Assembly: GCF_007827795.1 (NCBI RefSeq)
Contig: NZ_VITI01000005.1
Location: forward strand, 186,001 to 250,000
Source: Azospirillum brasilense
GTDB lineage: Bacteria; Pseudomonadota; Alphaproteobacteria; Azospirillales; Azospirillaceae
Reading direction: 5' to 3'
DNA: 64,000 bases
In this document: positions 27,824 to 37,811 of the stretch, in pieces
How the letters are laid out: each line of letters starts with the position of its first letter
Numbering within the stretch: the first letter of the stretch is position 1
The notes under the pieces: generated by a model
The model's database searches: none
Told to the model about the DNA's origin: nothing
What the model saw: only the letters and a program-made list of their open reading frames with translations
Translations under genes and position numbers: made by a program

Positions 27824-29025
27824 GCGATCCGCTGATTTTCCTGATCGCCGGGGAACCCTCCGGCGACGCGCTGGGCGCGCGGCTGATGGCCGCCTGCAAG
27901 CGATTGACCGGTGGGCGGGTGCGCTTCGCCGGCATCGGCGGCGAGAAGATGGTCGCCGAAGGGCTGGACAGCCTGTTCCCGATGGGCGAACTGACTCTGT
28001 TCGGCGTGTTTGAACTGCTGCCCCATCTGCCGAACCTGCTGCGCCGCATCGACCAGACAGTCGCGGAGATCCTGCAACTGCGGCCCGACGCGGTGGTGGG
28101 CATCGATTCGCCGGGCTTCACGGTGCGGGTGTCCAAGCGCGTCAAGGCTCAGGCGTCGGACATCCCGTTGATCCACTATGTGGCGCCCACCGTCTGGGCC
28201 TGGAAGCCGAAGCGCGCCGCCAAATACGCGGCGATCTACGATCATCTGCTGGCCATCCTGCCCTTCGAGCCGCCCTATTTCGAGAAGGAAGGGCTTCCCT
28301 GCACCTTCGTCGGCCATTCGGTGGTGGAGAGCGGCGCCGGACATGGCGATGCGCAACGCTTCCGCGCCACCCACGGGCTGGCCCCGGAGGCGCGGATCGT
28401 CGCCGTCCTGCCGGGGAGCCGCAAGGGCGAGGTGTCCCGCCTCCTCCCCGACTTCCGCGCCACGCTGGAACTCTTGCTGCCGTCTCATCCGGAGTTGGTC
28501 GCCGTGGTGCCGACCGTGGCGACGGTGCGCGACCGCGTGGCGGCGGAGGTGGCGGGCTGGCCGATGCCCACCATCCTCGTCGAGGGCGATGGCCCAAAAT
28601 ACGACGCCTTCGCGGCGGCGGAGGCCGCGCTGGCGGCGTCCGGGACGGTGGCGCTGGAACTGGCGCTGGCCCGCCTGCCGACGGTGATCGCCTACCGCCT
28701 CAACCCGGTGACGGTGGCCTTGTACCGGCGGCTGATCCGGGTCAAATACGTCAATCTGGTCAATCTGATGCTCGACCGCATGCTGGTGCCGGAACTGCTT
28801 CAGGAGGACTGCCGTCCCGATCGGCTGGCGTCCGAACTGGGCCGTCTGCTCGACGATCCAGCCGCCCGCGCGACGCAGATCGAGGGCGTGGCGGAGGTCG
28901 CGCGCTGGCTGGGGCAGGGTGGAACGCCGCCCAGCGAACGCGCCGCCCGCGTGCTCCTGGAGGTCGCCGCCGGCCGGCCGGAAACGACGACAATGCAAGA
29001 ACCCGCTTGGGAGAAGAGACCATGA
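27820..29025 (+). CDS. lpxB: Lipid-A-disaccharide synthase
   Basis: LpxB is the GT19 glycosyltransferase that joins UDP-2,3-diacylglucosamine and lipid X at the inner membrane. The 401-residue protein has FLIAGEPSGDALGARL, FAGIGGEKM, MGELTLFGVFELLPHLP, GIDSPGFTVRV, YVAPTVWAWKPKRAAKYA, FVGHSVVE and VLPGSRKGEVSRLLP. The GTG start overlaps the lpxI stop by 4 nt. The stop in turn overlaps the ATG of gloA. About 20 extra C-terminal residues follow the conserved region. Confidence 0.96.
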   Translation: MSDPLIFLIAGEPSGDALGARLMAACKRLTGGRVRFAGIGGEKMVAEGLDSLFPMGELTLFGVFELLPHLPNLLRRIDQTVAEILQLRPDAVVGIDSPGFTVRVSKRVKAQASDIPLIHYVAPTVWAWKPKRAAKYAAIYDHLLAILPFEPPYFEKEGLPCTFVGHSVVESGAGHGDAQRFRATHGLAPEARIVAVLPGSRKGEVSRLLPDFRATLELLLPSHPELVAVVPTVATVRDRVAAEVAGWPMPTILVEGDGPKYDAFAAAEAALAASGTVALELALARLPTVIAYRLNPVTVALYRRLIRVKYVNLVNLMLDRMLVPELLQEDCRPDRLASELGRLLDDPAARATQIEGVAEVARWLGQGGTPPSERAARVLLEVAAGRPETTTMQEPAWEKRP

Positions 29026-29417
29026 GCCAATTCCGCCTGCTGCACACGATGCTCCGGGTCTACGATCTGGAGAAGTCGCTGGACTTCTACACCCGCCTGC
29101 TCGGCATGAAGCTGCTCCGCCGCAACGACTACGAGGGCGGGCGCTTCACGCTGGCCTTCGTCGGCTACGGCGACGAGAAGGACACCGCCGTCCTTGAACT
29201 TACCCACAACTGGGACCAGGCGGAGCCCTACGCCATCGGCACCGCCTATGGCCACATCGCGCTCGGCGTTCCGGACATCTACGCCACCTGCGAGCAGCTC
29301 GCCAAGGAGGGCGTCATCATTCCGCGTCCGCCCGGCCCGATGAAGCACGGCACCACCGTGATCGCCTTCATCGAGGACCCGGACGGCTACAAGGTCGAGC
29401 TGATCGAGACGAAGTAA
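29022..29417 (+). CDS. gloA: Lactoylglutathione lyase (glyoxalase I)
   Basis: Glyoxalase I isomerises the methylglyoxal-glutathione hemithioacetal to S-lactoylglutathione for methylglyoxal detoxification. The 131-residue VOC protein has LLHTMLRVYDLEKSLDFYT (metal His at 8), VLELTHNW (Glu), YGHIALGVPDI (His) and DPDGYKVELIE (Glu), the four Ni-type ligands. ATG 29022 overlaps the lpxB stop (ATGA) and follows GGAGAAGAG. Coupling to lpxB is unusual in function but clear in sequence. The gene ends 6 nt from the convergent GNAT gene. Confidence 0.95.
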   Translation: MSQFRLLHTMLRVYDLEKSLDFYTRLLGMKLLRRNDYEGGRFTLAFVGYGDEKDTAVLELTHNWDQAEPYAIGTAYGHIALGVPDIYATCEQLAKEGVIIPRPPGPMKHGTTVIAFIEDPDGYKVELIETK

Positions 29418-29423
29418 GCGCCG

Positions 29424-29951
29424 TCACAGCGTCTTGTAGAAGAGGACGGTGTCGTGGAAGGCGCCGTCCGCTTCCACCGTGTAGCGGGGGATCACCCCGG
29501 CCCACTGCCAGCCGGTCGCCTCGTAGAAGGGCTCGCCGCTGTCGCCCTTCAGCGTGTCGAGCACCAGCAACGACCGCCCCAGCCCGCGGGCCGTGTCTTC
29601 CACAGCTTCCATCAGACGCCGGGCGACGCCGCTCCGCCGATGGTGGGTGAAGACGAGCAGTTTCTGCACCTCGGCGCGGTGCGCGCCGTTGGGCTTGGTG
29701 CACAGCGCCAACTGCACACTTCCCAACAGGTTTCCCTCCGGTCCACTCGCGATCAGCAGACGGTGCGCGCCGCCAGACAACTGGGCCGCCACACCGTCCC
29801 AGAAGGTCCGCTTCCAGTGAGCGGCCAAGGGAGCGTGGTAGCCGACCGAGGCGCCGCTGTTCACCGCGTCCTCCAGAAGGGCTTCCAGTTCCGCGCGCAG
29901 GCGTCCGTCGTCGAGGGCGGGAATGTCGGTGATGGACAAGGTCATCGTCAT
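29424..29951 (-). CDS. GNAT family N-acetyltransferase
   Basis: This 175-residue protein has the acetyl-CoA-binding GNAT core: LGSVQLALCTKPNGAHRAEV (beta strands 3-4), then VFTHHRRSGVARRLMEAVE, which is the motif A loop, and LDTLKGDSGEPFYEATGWQW near residue 140. The substrate is unknown; the WQWAGVIPRY end resembles small-molecule or antibiotic-type acetyltransferases. ATG 29951 is chosen, with a second candidate 6 nt in; an upstream in-frame stretch is rejected because it runs into the LysR control region. It is divergent from the LysR gene, a common regulator-target layout. Confidence 0.85.
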   Translation of the reverse strand: MTMTLSITDIPALDDGRLRAELEALLEDAVNSGASVGYHAPLAAHWKRTFWDGVAAQLSGGAHRLLIASGPEGNLLGSVQLALCTKPNGAHRAEVQKLLVFTHHRRSGVARRLMEAVEDTARGLGRSLLVLDTLKGDSGEPFYEATGWQWAGVIPRYTVEADGAFHDTVLFYKTL

Positions 29952-30032
29952 GGGAGGGGCCCGGATGGTTCCGTTCGCGCCCAACCCTGCCTTCTGCTCC
30001 TGCCGTCCACAATTGACTTTGCGAGGCATGGG

Positions 30033-30049
30033 TGTGAGGAATCCTCACA
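30033..30049. promoter_or_regulatory. Palindromic operator candidate before the LysR gene
   Basis: Two perfect 7-bp arms, TGTGAGG and CCTCACA, are separated by AAT. The site is 22 nt upstream of the LysR-type gene, between divergent genes. A TTGACT hexamer at 30013-30018 suggests a promoter whose -10 would fall in the palindrome, fitting autoregulation. Confidence 0.55.
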
Positions 30050-30071
30050 GCGAAACCCAGAAACGCCGCCG

Positions 30072-30992
30072 ATGCCGCGTCTCCCCTTCACCGCCCTGGC
30101 CGCCTTCGAAGCGGCGTCCCGACACGGCAGCATGACCCGTGCCGCCGATGAGCTTGGTCTGACCCACGGCGCGGTCAGCCGTCAGGTGGGCGACTTGGAA
30201 AGGCGGTTGAAGGTCCGCCTGTTCGACCGCACCCCGCAGGGGCTTCTCCTGACCGACTCCGGGCGCGATCTCGCGCAGGCCTGCACCGCCGGGCTGGGGC
30301 GCCTTCAGGAAAGCTGGGACCGCATCGCCGGCAGCGGGCCGGAACGGCTGCGCATTGCCGCGCCGCGGACCTGGGCAGCCCTGTGGCTGGTGCCGCGTCT
30401 GGGGCGCTTCCTGGAGGACCGGACCGATCTGCGGCTGGACATCGAGGGGGGCAACACCGACCGCGCGTCGGAGGCCGAAGCGGGCTGGGCGGTGATCCGA
30501 TACGTGCGCGGGGGCGATCCCGGTCTCGACGGGGCGCTTTTGTCGGAGGAGCCGCTGTTCCCGGTCTGCGCGCCGTCGCTGGCCGGGCGGCTGACCGGTC
30601 CGGCCGACCTGTCCCGCAACACTCTTCTGCATTATCAGGCGTCGCCGGACTGGAGCCTATGGCGTGCTGGCAGCGGGGTAAATCTGGATGGAGCGCGCAG
30701 CCTGAGTTTCTCGGAATCGGTGATGGTGATTCAGGCGGCCATGGCCGGGCAGGGGATCGCGCTGGGGCGGCCATCGCTGGTGCTGGAGGCGCTGGAAGCG
30801 GGACGGCTCGTCTGCCCATTCGGACCGGCGGTGCCCTGCGGCGACCGCTACGTGCTGACCGCCCCGGCCGAAGGGCGCGGACGCGGCGTGCTCCGCGCCT
30901 TCCGGCGCTGGCTGCTGGAGGAGGCCGCGGCGGATCGGGCGCGGCTGGAGCGGCTCGGCATGCCGTTTCCCCAGGGCAGTGCTGGCGCCTGA
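30072..30992 (+). CDS. LysR family transcriptional regulator (GcvA-like)
   Basis: The 306-residue protein has an N-terminal winged helix-turn-helix at about 4-62 (LPFTALAAFEAASRHGSMTRAADELGLTHGAVSRQV, split here as LPFTALAAFEAASRHGS and MTRAADELGLTHGAVSRQ), followed by a substrate-binding domain at about 90-290. The sequence is closest in style to the GcvA/AmpR branch (ALAAFEAAARHGS start). The likely effector is unknown. It is divergent from the GNAT gene and 56 nt upstream of the GST gene, which are plausible targets. A 17-nt palindrome sits in its promoter region. Confidence 0.9.
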   Translation: MPRLPFTALAAFEAASRHGSMTRAADELGLTHGAVSRQVGDLERRLKVRLFDRTPQGLLLTDSGRDLAQACTAGLGRLQESWDRIAGSGPERLRIAAPRTWAALWLVPRLGRFLEDRTDLRLDIEGGNTDRASEAEAGWAVIRYVRGGDPGLDGALLSEEPLFPVCAPSLAGRLTGPADLSRNTLLHYQASPDWSLWRAGSGVNLDGARSLSFSESVMVIQAAMAGQGIALGRPSLVLEALEAGRLVCPFGPAVPCGDRYVLTAPAEGRGRGVLRAFRRWLLEEAAADRARLERLGMPFPQGSAGA

Positions 30993-31048
30993 TTCCATTC
31001 CGTGTTTATATCCGCTATCGGATGGATTTGGAGCGGAGACACGCCGCC

Positions 31049-31657
31049 ATGCTGCGCCTTTACGACAACCTGTCTTCCGGAAACGGCTACAAGTGCCGGC
31101 TGCTGCTGCACAAGCTCGGCATCTCTTATGAGCGGATCGAGCTGGACATCGACCGGGCGGAAACCCGCAGCCCAGAGTTTCTCGCCAGGAACCCGAACGG
31201 GCGCATCCCGACGCTGCAACTGGAGGACGGCAGCCACCTGCCGGAATCCAACGCGATCCTTTGGTATCTGGCGGAAGGCACGCCCTATCTGCCCGACGAC
31301 CGGGAGGGACGCGCGCGGGTCCTGCAATGGATGTTTTTCGAGCAGTACAGCCACGAACCGAACATCGCGACCGTGCGCTTCTGGATCACGCACCATGTTG
31401 AGATGACGGAGGAGCGCAAGCTGGGGTTGGTGACAAAGCGCCGGCTCGGCTACGACGCGCTGGGCGTCATGGAAGGGCATCTGGCGGAGCGCCGCTTCTT
31501 CGTGGGCGACCGATTCAGCATCGCCGACGTCGCGCTCTACGCCTACACCCATGTGGCGGAGCAGGGTGGGTTCGACCTGACCGGCTATCCGGCAGTGCGC
31601 GCATGGATGGAACGTGTGGCGGCGGAAGGGCCGCACATCCCGATCACCCAAGGCTGA
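31049..31657 (+). CDS. Glutathione S-transferase family protein
   Basis: This 202-residue cytosolic protein has the thioredoxin-like N-terminal domain (MLRLYDNLSSGNGYKCRLLL, then FLARNPNGRIPTLQLEDG with the cis-Pro, and LPESNAILWYLAE for glutathione binding) and an all-helical C-terminal domain with FFVGDRFSIADVALYAYTH near 150. The SSGNGYKC motif in place of a plain Ser or Tyr suggests a beta- or Nu-like bacterial GST. An in-frame ATG at 31022 is an alternative start; 31049 fits the family N-terminus and has GGAG 10 nt upstream. Confidence 0.88.
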   Translation: MLRLYDNLSSGNGYKCRLLLHKLGISYERIELDIDRAETRSPEFLARNPNGRIPTLQLEDGSHLPESNAILWYLAEGTPYLPDDREGRARVLQWMFFEQYSHEPNIATVRFWITHHVEMTEERKLGLVTKRRLGYDALGVMEGHLAERRFFVGDRFSIADVALYAYTHVAEQGGFDLTGYPAVRAWMERVAAEGPHIPITQG

Positions 31658-31661
31658 AGGG

Positions 31662-31860
31662 TCAGATCAGCACCACCGCGGCGATCATCGCCACAATCAC
31701 CGCATAAAGGACGATGCGGCGAAGCCGCCGCGACAGCGGCGGCTTGTTGTCGTTCGCGGCCGGCAGGCCCAGACGGGCCCGCCGCGCCGGAACGATGAAC
31801 GCGGCCGGGCTGCGGGCGGCTCCGTCGGAGCCACCCGTCCCGATGTGTGCTGTCGGCCGG

Positions 31861-31868
<8 letters not shown>
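31662..31868 (-). CDS. Small single-span membrane protein downstream of gltA
   Basis: The 68-residue product has a polar N-terminal half with the AANDNKP motif found in many small alphaproteobacterial proteins, and a hydrophobic C-terminal helix at about 50-68 ([16 protein letters not shown]). The function is unknown. The GTG start overlaps the gltA stop codon (8-nt overlap), so it is probably made by translational coupling from the gltA message. Its stop is 4 nt from the convergent GST stop. Confidence 0.65.
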
Positions 31869-33174
<1,306 letters not shown>

Positions 33175-33229
33175 CTCGGCACGTCCTTATCTTTAGGGTT
33201 GGGGCTTAACGCCCTTTTCGAATGCGCGC

Positions 33230-33258
33230 AGCATAGTTCTATGCCGGGCGGATATCAA
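33230..33258 (-). promoter_or_regulatory. Candidate gltA promoter with overlapping palindrome
   Basis: On the minus strand, TTGATA (33258-33253) and TATGCT (33235-33230) are spaced by 17 nt, placing the start near 33223 and a leader of about 50 nt. The palindrome GCATAGTTCTATGC (33231-33244) covers most of the -10 element and could bind a regulator. Confidence 0.65.
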
Positions 33259-33268
33259 CGCACGGAAG

Positions 33269-34681
33269 TTATCCCCGTGCTGCAGTTGCGGCATCCTTCA
33301 TCCGGGCCAGCGTTTCCGTGCGGCCGAGAAGTTCCGCCACCTCGAAGATCGGCGGCGACACGGTGGAGCCGGTGAGCGCGGCGCGCAGCGGCTGGGCGAT
33401 CTTGCCCAGTTTCTCCCCGCGCTCTTCGGCGAAGGCGCGCACCAATGCCTCCAGAGCGGCGGCGGTGAAGTTTGCTTCCGCCGCGAAGCGGGCGGCGAGG
33501 TCGGTCAGGACGCCGCGGCCCTTCTCGTCCAACAGCGCGGCGGCCTTCTCGTCCATCGCCAGCGGACGGGCGGCGAGGTAGAAGCGGGCGCTCTGGGCGA
33601 GATCGACCACGGTGCGGGCGCGCTGCTTCAGCCCGTTCATGGCGCGGGTCAGCAGGTCGCGTTCCGACTCGGTCAGCGCGCGGCCAAGCTCGGCCTCCAG
33701 CCGCGGGGCGGCCAGACCCACGAGGCGGGCGTCGTCGGCCTGCCGCATGTAGTGGGCGTTCAGATTCTCCAGCTTGGCGAAGTCGAAGCGCGAGGGGGAG
33801 CGGCCGATGCCCTCCAGGTTGAACCACTCCACGGCCTGTTCGGTCGGGATGATCTCGTCGTCGCCGTGCCCCCAGCCGAGCCGCAGCAGATAGTTGCGGA
33901 TCGCCTCCGGCAGGTAGCCCATGTCGCGGTAGGCGTCGACGCCGAGCGCGCCGTGGCGCTTCGACAGCTTGGCGCCGTCCGGCCCGTGGATCAGCGGGAT
34001 GTGGCCGAACTCCGGCAGATCCCAGCCCATCGCGTTGTAGATCTGGATCTGGCGGAAGGTGTTGGTCAGATGGTCGTCGCCGCGGATGACGTGGGTCACG
34101 CCCATGTCGTGGTCATCCACCACCACGGCGAGCAGATAGGTCGGGGTGCCGTCGGCGCGCAGCAGGATCAGGTCATCGAGCTGGGCATTCTGCACCGTCA
34201 CCTCGCCCTGGACGCGGTCCTTCAGGACCGTCTCGCCCTCCTGCGGGGCCTTCAGGCGGATCACCGGCTTCACGCCCGCGGGCGCCTCCGAGCGGTCGCG
34301 GTCGCGCCAGCGCCCATCGTAGCGGACCGGCTGGCCCGCCGCCTTCTGGGCGGCGCGCATCTCCTCCAGCTCCTCGGGGCTCGCGTAGCAGTGGTAGGCG
34401 CGGCCGGCGGCCAGCATCTGCTGCGCCACCTCGGCGTGGCGGTCCTTGCGGGCGAACTGGCTGACCGCATCGCCGTCCCAGTCGAGGCCGAGCCAGGACA
34501 GGCCGTCGAGGATGGCGTCCACCGCGGCGTCCGTCGAGCGCTGGCGGTCGGTGTCCTCGATGCGCAACAGGTACGTGCCGCCGTGGTGGCGGGCGTACAG
34601 CCAGTTGAACAGCGCGGTGCGGGCACCGCCGATGTGGAGAAAGCCGGTGGGCGACGGGGCGAAACGGGTGACGACGGTCAT
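33269..34681 (-). CDS. gltX: Glutamyl-tRNA synthetase
   Basis: GltX charges tRNA-Glu (and in many alphaproteobacteria tRNA-Gln, later amidated). The 470-residue class I enzyme has the HIGH-type motif as HIGG at 16-19, [31 protein letters not shown] and the KLSKR motif at 238-242. The C-terminal anticodon-binding helical domain spans about 320-470. The ATG gives the family-typical [15 protein letters not shown] start. Lengths are standard. A triplet-rich sequence lies just upstream. Confidence 0.96.
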   Translation of the reverse strand: MTVVTRFAPSPTGFLHIGGARTALFNWLYARHHGGTYLLRIEDTDRQRSTDAAVDAILDGLSWLGLDWDGDAVSQFARKDRHAEVAQQMLAAGRAYHCYASPEELEEMRAAQKAAGQPVRYDGRWRDRDRSEAPAGVKPVIRLKAPQEGETVLKDRVQGEVTVQNAQLDDLILLRADGTPTYLLAVVVDDHDMGVTHVIRGDDHLTNTFRQIQIYNAMGWDLPEFGHIPLIHGPDGAKLSKRHGALGVDAYRDMGYLPEAIRNYLLRLGWGHGDDEIIPTEQAVEWFNLEGIGRSPSRFDFAKLENLNAHYMRQADDARLVGLAAPRLEAELGRALTESERDLLTRAMNGLKQRARTVVDLAQSARFYLAARPLAMDEKAAALLDEKGRGVLTDLAARFAAEANFTAAALEALVRAFAEERGEKLGKIAQPLRAALTGSTVSPPIFEVAELLGRTETLARMKDAATAARG

Positions 34682-34705
34682 GGGTGGCTCAATTCCGGGT
34701 TCGGC

Positions 34706-34770
34706 GCTGCTACAGTGCTGCTGCGGCCGTGCTGCGGCTGCTGCGCTGCGACTGCGGTGGTGCGGTGGTG
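34706..34770. repeat. CTG/CGG-rich low-complexity tract
   Basis: About 65 nt between the divergent gltX and comEC starts consist largely of imperfect CTG, CGG and GTG triplets (for example GTGCTGCTGCGG, GTGCTGCGGCTGCTGCG). It lies in the gltX upstream region and shows no recognisable promoter. Confidence 0.6.
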
Positions 34771-34821
34771 TAACACATTAACGGCGCCGGAGGCATTTGC
34801 CTTGCGCGCATAGGCGACAGT

Positions 34822-37029
34822 ATGGCCCACGGGGTTGAAGAGGGCGTGGCCGGGGGGCTGGCGGCGGAGGGCGAGGACGGCGGCGCCGATCCAGCCCGTC
34901 GCGGCGTCGCCGCGCGCCTTCCCACAGCGGCACTGGAATGCTTCGCCGCGGAGCGGGAGCGCTGGGCGCTGTGGCTGCCCGTGGGGACCGGGGCGGGCGT
35001 GGCGCTGTATTTTGGTCTGCCCGCCGAGCCGTCGCTCTGGCTGGGGCCGGGTACCGTGGCCGCCTGCCTGCCTTTGCTGTGGCTGGTCCGGCGGCGTCTG
35101 GCGCCGGTCGTCCTGCTGCTGGGCCTGCTGAGCGTCGCGCTTGGCTTCGCGGCGGCGCAAATGCACGGCGTGGCGGCAGACGCACCCATGCTGACGCGAC
35201 AACTCGGGCCGGTGCAGGTGACCGGGCGGGTGCTGGCGGTCGAGCGGCAGCCCACCGGAACGCGGTTGATGATCGGGGAGCCGACGGTGGACCGGCTGGC
35301 CCCGGAGGCGGCGCCGGCGCGGGTCCGCCTGCATCTGCCGGCCAAGGTGGCGCCGCCGGAGGCCGGGACGGTGGTCCGGCTTCGCGCCATGCTCCACCCG
35401 CCGGCCGCTCCGGCGGAGCCGGGAGCCTTCGACCTGCAGCGGCGCGCCTATTTCGAAGGCTTCGGCGCGGTCGGCTTCGTCATGGGGACACCCGTCGCGC
35501 AGGAGGCGCCACCGCCCGGCGGCTGGCGCCGGGTAACGGTGGCCTTCGAGCAGGCCCGCGCCGCCATCGCCGAGCGGGTGCGCGCCGTCGTGGCCGATCC
35601 CGCGGAGGCCAGCGTCACCGCCGCCCTGCTGAACGGCGACGCGGCGGCGATTCCCGGGCCGATGATGGACGCCTTCCGCGACAGCGGTCTGGCGCATCTC
35701 CTGTCGATCTCCGGCCTGCATGTGGGGATCGCCGCGGGGATCGTCTTCTGGGTGGTGCGGGCGCTGCTGGCGCTGGTTCCCTGGGTGGCGCTGCGCTGGC
35801 CGATCAAGAAGATCGCGGCGTTGGCCGGCATCCTGTCGGCGATCCTCTACACGCTGCTGGTGGGGGCGCCCTTGCCGACGCTGCGGTCGGTTCTGATGAC
35901 CGGCCTCGTCATGGGCGCGGTTATCGCCGACCGGTCGCCGATCAGCATGCGGCTGGTCGCCTTCGCCGGCATCGTCACGGTTCTTTATGACCCGGAGGGG
36001 ATGCTGGGGCCGAGCTTCCAGATGTCCTTCGCGGCGGTCGTCGCCCTGATCGCCGCCTTCGAACGGTTCACGCCCTGGGCGGTGCGCCAGCGGCGCGAGA
36101 TGGGCTGGCTCGGCCGAGGAACGATGACGCTGGGCGGAATCGCCTTCTCCAGCGTGGTGGCGACGGTCGCGACGACGCCCTACGGGCTCTACCATTTCCA
36201 GCAGGTCGCCTTTTACGGCGTGCTGTCCAACATGGTGGCGATCCCCATCACGACGGTGTGGATCATGCCCTTCAGCCTGCTCTCCTACCTGCTGCTGCCC
36301 TTCGGGCTGGAGGGGCCGGCGGTGACGGCGATGAGTTGGGGCGTCCGGCTGGTCATCGAAACGGCGGAGCGGACCGCGGCGCTGCCCGGCGCCACCGCGT
36401 TCCTGCCGGCCATGCCGGACGCCGCCATCGCGGCGGTCACGCTGGGCGGGCTGTGGCTGGCCATCTGGACGGGGCGCTGGCGCTGGCTGGGGCTGGCCGC
36501 GGTGGTTGGAGGTCTGGTTGCGCCGGTCTTCGCGCCGCGGCCCGACATTCTGGTGTCGGAGGATGGGACGCTGATGGCCGTGCGCAGCGCGGAGGGAATG
36601 CTCAGCCTGTCCGCCGCCAGCGACGGGCGGATCGCCAACAACTGGAGGCGGCGCGACGGCATGGAGAAACCGGAGGAAAAGGCCGGGCAGGATGTCTGGC
36701 CGCTCGCCGGGGTGAGCCTGGACGGGCGGCTGCGCTGCGACGCTCTGGGCTGCCTTTATCGCGCGGAGGGAAAGACGGTGGCGCTGCTGCGCCAGCCCGA
36801 CGCCTTGCCGGAGGACTGCGCGATGGCGGATGTGGTGGTGACCGCGGCCCCATCGCGCGGATGCCGGGCGCCGCTGGTCATCGATCGCTGGCGCCTGCGG
36901 CGGGAGGGTGCGCACGCCCTTTACCTGTCGGACAAGGGCATCCGGGTGGAGAGCGTCCGCGGCCAGCGGGGGGACCGCCCATGGACGATGGGCGGAAGGC
37001 TTCCCGATGGAAGTGCCGGGGGGCGCTGA
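34822..37029 (+). CDS. comEC: ComEC/Rec2 family DNA-uptake channel protein
   Basis: ComEC forms the inner-membrane channel for transforming DNA in competent bacteria. The 735-residue protein has two N-terminal helices, a DUF4131 domain (about 75-215) and the Competence domain with about eight helices (about 255-545), including SGLAHLLSISGLHVGIAAG and the GAPLPTLRSVLMTGLVMGA region. The C-terminal about 190 residues correspond to the metallo-beta-lactamase position but lack an HxHxDH motif, so that nuclease-like part looks degenerate. The ATG at 34822 lacks a clear Shine-Dalgarno. It converges on lexA with 25 nt between stops. Confidence 0.92.
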   Translation: MAHGVEEGVAGGLAAEGEDGGADPARRGVAARLPTAALECFAAERERWALWLPVGTGAGVALYFGLPAEPSLWLGPGTVAACLPLLWLVRRRLAPVVLLLGLLSVALGFAAAQMHGVAADAPMLTRQLGPVQVTGRVLAVERQPTGTRLMIGEPTVDRLAPEAAPARVRLHLPAKVAPPEAGTVVRLRAMLHPPAAPAEPGAFDLQRRAYFEGFGAVGFVMGTPVAQEAPPPGGWRRVTVAFEQARAAIAERVRAVVADPAEASVTAALLNGDAAAIPGPMMDAFRDSGLAHLLSISGLHVGIAAGIVFWVVRALLALVPWVALRWPIKKIAALAGILSAILYTLLVGAPLPTLRSVLMTGLVMGAVIADRSPISMRLVAFAGIVTVLYDPEGMLGPSFQMSFAAVVALIAAFERFTPWAVRQRREMGWLGRGTMTLGGIAFSSVVATVATTPYGLYHFQQVAFYGVLSNMVAIPITTVWIMPFSLLSYLLLPFGLEGPAVTAMSWGVRLVIETAERTAALPGATAFLPAMPDAAIAAVTLGGLWLAIWTGRWRWLGLAAVVGGLVAPVFAPRPDILVSEDGTLMAVRSAEGMLSLSAASDGRIANNWRRRDGMEKPEEKAGQDVWPLAGVSLDGRLRCDALGCLYRAEGKTVALLRQPDALPEDCAMADVVVTAAPSRGCRAPLVIDRWRLRREGAHALYLSDKGIRVESVRGQRGDRPWTMGGRLPDGSAGGR

Positions 37030-37054
37030 ACCGCCGCCCCGGTGCGTCCTGTGC

Positions 37055-37753
37055 TCAGTACTTCCGCACCAGGCCGACGAGGCGGCCCTGCACCCGAACC
37101 CGGTCGGCGCCGAAGATGCGCGTCTCGTAGGCGGCGTTGGCGGGTTCCAGGGCGACGGTGTTGCCCTTGCGGCGCAGGCGCTTCAGCGTGACCTCGGCAT
37201 CGTCGACCAGGGCGACGACGATGGAGCCGTTGTCCGCGCTGTCGCAACGCTGGATGACCACCGTGTCATGATCGAGGATTCCGGCCTCGACCATCGAATC
37301 ACCGGCCACCTCCAGCGCGTAATGGTCGCCCATGCCGAGCATGGCGGCCGGAATGTCGACGAAGGCGGAACCGTCGCGCAACGCCTCGATGGGCGTGCCG
37401 GCGGCGATGCGGCCATAGAGCGGAAGCTGCACCGATTCGGACGCCGGATTCGCCTCCCGCCCCGCGAAGCTGAAGTCGCCCTTGATGACGTTGGGCTGGA
37501 ACTTGGCGCGCGGCGGCCGGGTCCGGGCATTCTCCAGCCCCTCCGGCAGGCGCAGCACCTCCAGCGCGCGGGCGCGGTGGGGCAGGCGGCGGATGAAGCC
37601 GCGCTCCTCCAGCCCCGTGATCAGGCGGTGGATGCCCGACTTGGACTTCAGGTTGAGAGCGTCCTTCATTTCGTCGAAGGAAGGGGACACACCGCCCTGC
37701 CCGAGCCGCTCGTTGATGAAAAGCAGCAATTCATGCTGCTTGCGCGTGAGCAT
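37055..37753 (-). CDS. lexA: SOS response repressor LexA
   Basis: LexA represses DNA-damage genes until RecA-stimulated self-cleavage. The 232-residue protein has an N-terminal winged helix ([17 protein letters not shown] to about 65), a linker, the Ala-Gly cleavage site at A118-G119 in YGRIAAGTP, and the S24 peptidase domain with catalytic S153 (AGDSMVEAG) and K191 (VTLKRL). Alphaproteobacterial LexA is longer than the 202-residue E. coli form, as here. A GTTC-N7-GTTC box lies 59 nt upstream, fitting autoregulation. Confidence 0.97.
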   Translation of the reverse strand: MLTRKQHELLLFINERLGQGGVSPSFDEMKDALNLKSKSGIHRLITGLEERGFIRRLPHRARALEVLRLPEGLENARTRPPRAKFQPNVIKGDFSFAGREANPASESVQLPLYGRIAAGTPIEALRDGSAFVDIPAAMLGMGDHYALEVAGDSMVEAGILDHDTVVIQRCDSADNGSIVVALVDDAEVTLKRLRRKGNTVALEPANAAYETRIFGADRVRVQGRLVGLVRKY

Positions 37754-37811
37754 TTGTGCCTCCCGACCGGTTCCGCACTAGATATGGAACAAAAGCAAAA
37801 CGTTCCCTTAT

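Noticed and set aside
29454..30071. Long N-terminal extension of the LysR gene
   Set aside because: It is antisense to the GNAT gene and would put an unknown 206-residue domain before a standard LysR N-terminus.
34678..36915. 745-codon antisense frame across comEC
   Set aside because: Gln/Arg/Pro-rich shadow of a membrane protein gene, with no start signal.
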